NCBI GenBank assembly: GCA_947632315.1
Contig: CANROV010000134.1
Span: 1-5,609, forward strand
Length of the DNA: 5,609 nt
From: Candidatus Gastranaerophilales bacterium
Lineage (GTDB): Bacteria; Cyanobacteriota; Vampirovibrionia; Gastranaerophilales; Gastranaerophilaceae
Direction: 5' to 3'
Both the position numbers and the translations under genes were made by a program. Numbering within the stretch: the stretch's first letter is position 1; every line of letters starts with the position of its first letter. The notes under the pieces were generated by a model. It saw nothing but the letters and a program-made list of their open reading frames with translations, had not been told where the DNA came from and searched no databases. Shown one piece after another: positions 5,180 through 5,609 of the stretch.

Positions 5180-5609
5180 TTATTGAAGTTCAGACGCACA
5201 ATGAGGGCATTTTTTTGCTCGTTTATCTATTACTGAATAGCAATAAGGGCATTCCTTTGTTGTTGCTTCAGTATTTTCTTCAGCAGCTTCTTTCTTTTCA
5301 CATTTTAATTTATTTATAAATTTAATTAAAAGGAATACAGAAAAAGAAACAATTAAAAAGCTTATTAAAGTATTAATAAACAAACCGTAATTAATTGTAA
5401 CAACACCTGCTTCCTGAGCTTCTTTAAGCGAATTAAAATGCTGTGCTTGAGGAGTTATTGCCAAATACAAATTAGAGAAATCGACATTTCCCATTACGAA
5501 ACCAATCGGAGGCATAATAATATCTTTTACCAAAGAATTAACAATAGGCGAAAATGCACCACCTATAATTATACCCACTGCCATATCTATTACATTACCT
5601 TTAACGGCA
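5180..5609 (-). CDS. mscL: Large-conductance mechanosensitive channel with C-terminal zinc ribbon (start beyond window)
   Basis: The frame runs in from the right edge (first full codon at 5608; 142 residues visible) to TAA at 5180-5182. The visible start, AVKGNVIDMAVGIIIGGAF, matches the MscL N-terminus, so the ATG at 5584 is internal and roughly a dozen or so residues are missing. TM1 and pore run to about residue 40 (SLVKDIIMPPIGFVMG); the periplasmic loop with YLAITPQ is about 41-74; INYGLFINTLISFLIV begins TM2 (about 76-98), followed by IKFINKL. MscL is a pentameric inner-membrane valve that opens under tension to release solutes during osmotic downshock. Instead of an E. coli-type C-terminal helix bundle it ends in a zinc-ribbon-like module, CPYC (C120, C123) and CPHC (C134, C137), a known variant in other phyla. 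It is first of a likely three-gene operon; no terminator lies in the 33-bp gap that follows. Confidence 0.95.
   Translation of the reverse strand, partial: AVKGNVIDMAVGIIIGGAFSPIVNSLVKDIIMPPIGFVMGNVDFSNLYLAITPQAQHFNSLKEAQEAGVVTINYGLFINTLISFLIVSFSVFLLIKFINKLKCEKKEAAEENTEATTKECPYCYSVIDKRAKKCPHCASELQ

Noticed and set aside
1..5609. CRISPR array, insertion sequence or phage genes
   Set aside because: No regularly spaced repeats with unique spacers, no transposase or integrase motifs, and no terminal inverted repeats were found.

Overview
This window is AT-rich bacterial DNA with standard stop codons. It carries a secreted, cysteine-rich protein with SLH (S-layer homology) domains, a CHASE2-GGDEF diguanylate cyclase, a small EncFtn-like ferritin, and an MscL channel with a C-terminal zinc ribbon. 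SLH proteins plus CHASE2-GGDEF in a low-GC genome suggest a non-photosynthetic gut or host-associated cyanobacterial relative (Vampirovibrionia/Gastranaerophilales, 'Melainabacteria'), or less likely a clostridial Firmicute. This placement is inference from protein style; no marker gene is present.

Layout. Positions 1-1036 (minus strand) hold the 5' part of the SLH-protein gene, which runs off the left edge. Positions 1037-1429 form a divergent intergenic region. It contains a perfect 8-bp hairpin just upstream of the SLH gene's ribosome binding site, several weak AT-rich inverted repeats, and a possible 38-codon small ORF just ahead of the next gene. Positions 1430-3304 (plus strand) encode a complete membrane-bound sensory diguanylate cyclase. 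Positions 3305-3346 are a probable bidirectional terminator separating it from the convergent minus-strand genes.

The remaining genes all lie on the minus strand and read leftwards: mscL (partial, off the right edge), then a 348-residue membrane-anchored protein with a serpin-like C-terminus, then a 125-residue secreted protein of unknown function, then a 98-residue EncFtn-like ferritin. The gaps are 33, 1 and 66 bp. The first three probably form an operon. The ferritin gene has its own strong ribosome binding site and may be co-transcribed or independent.

The gene products concern the cell envelope and stress: a surface protein (SLH), a signal-sensing second-messenger enzyme, an osmotic safety valve with two co-transcribed envelope proteins, and an iron-handling ferritin. 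No mobile element, CRISPR array, tRNA or rRNA was seen. The most unusual items are the mscL / serpin-like / secreted-protein cluster, the 10-residue-period CxxC region of the SLH protein, the EncFtn-like gene without an encapsulin shell gene in view, and the small ORF in the intergenic region.
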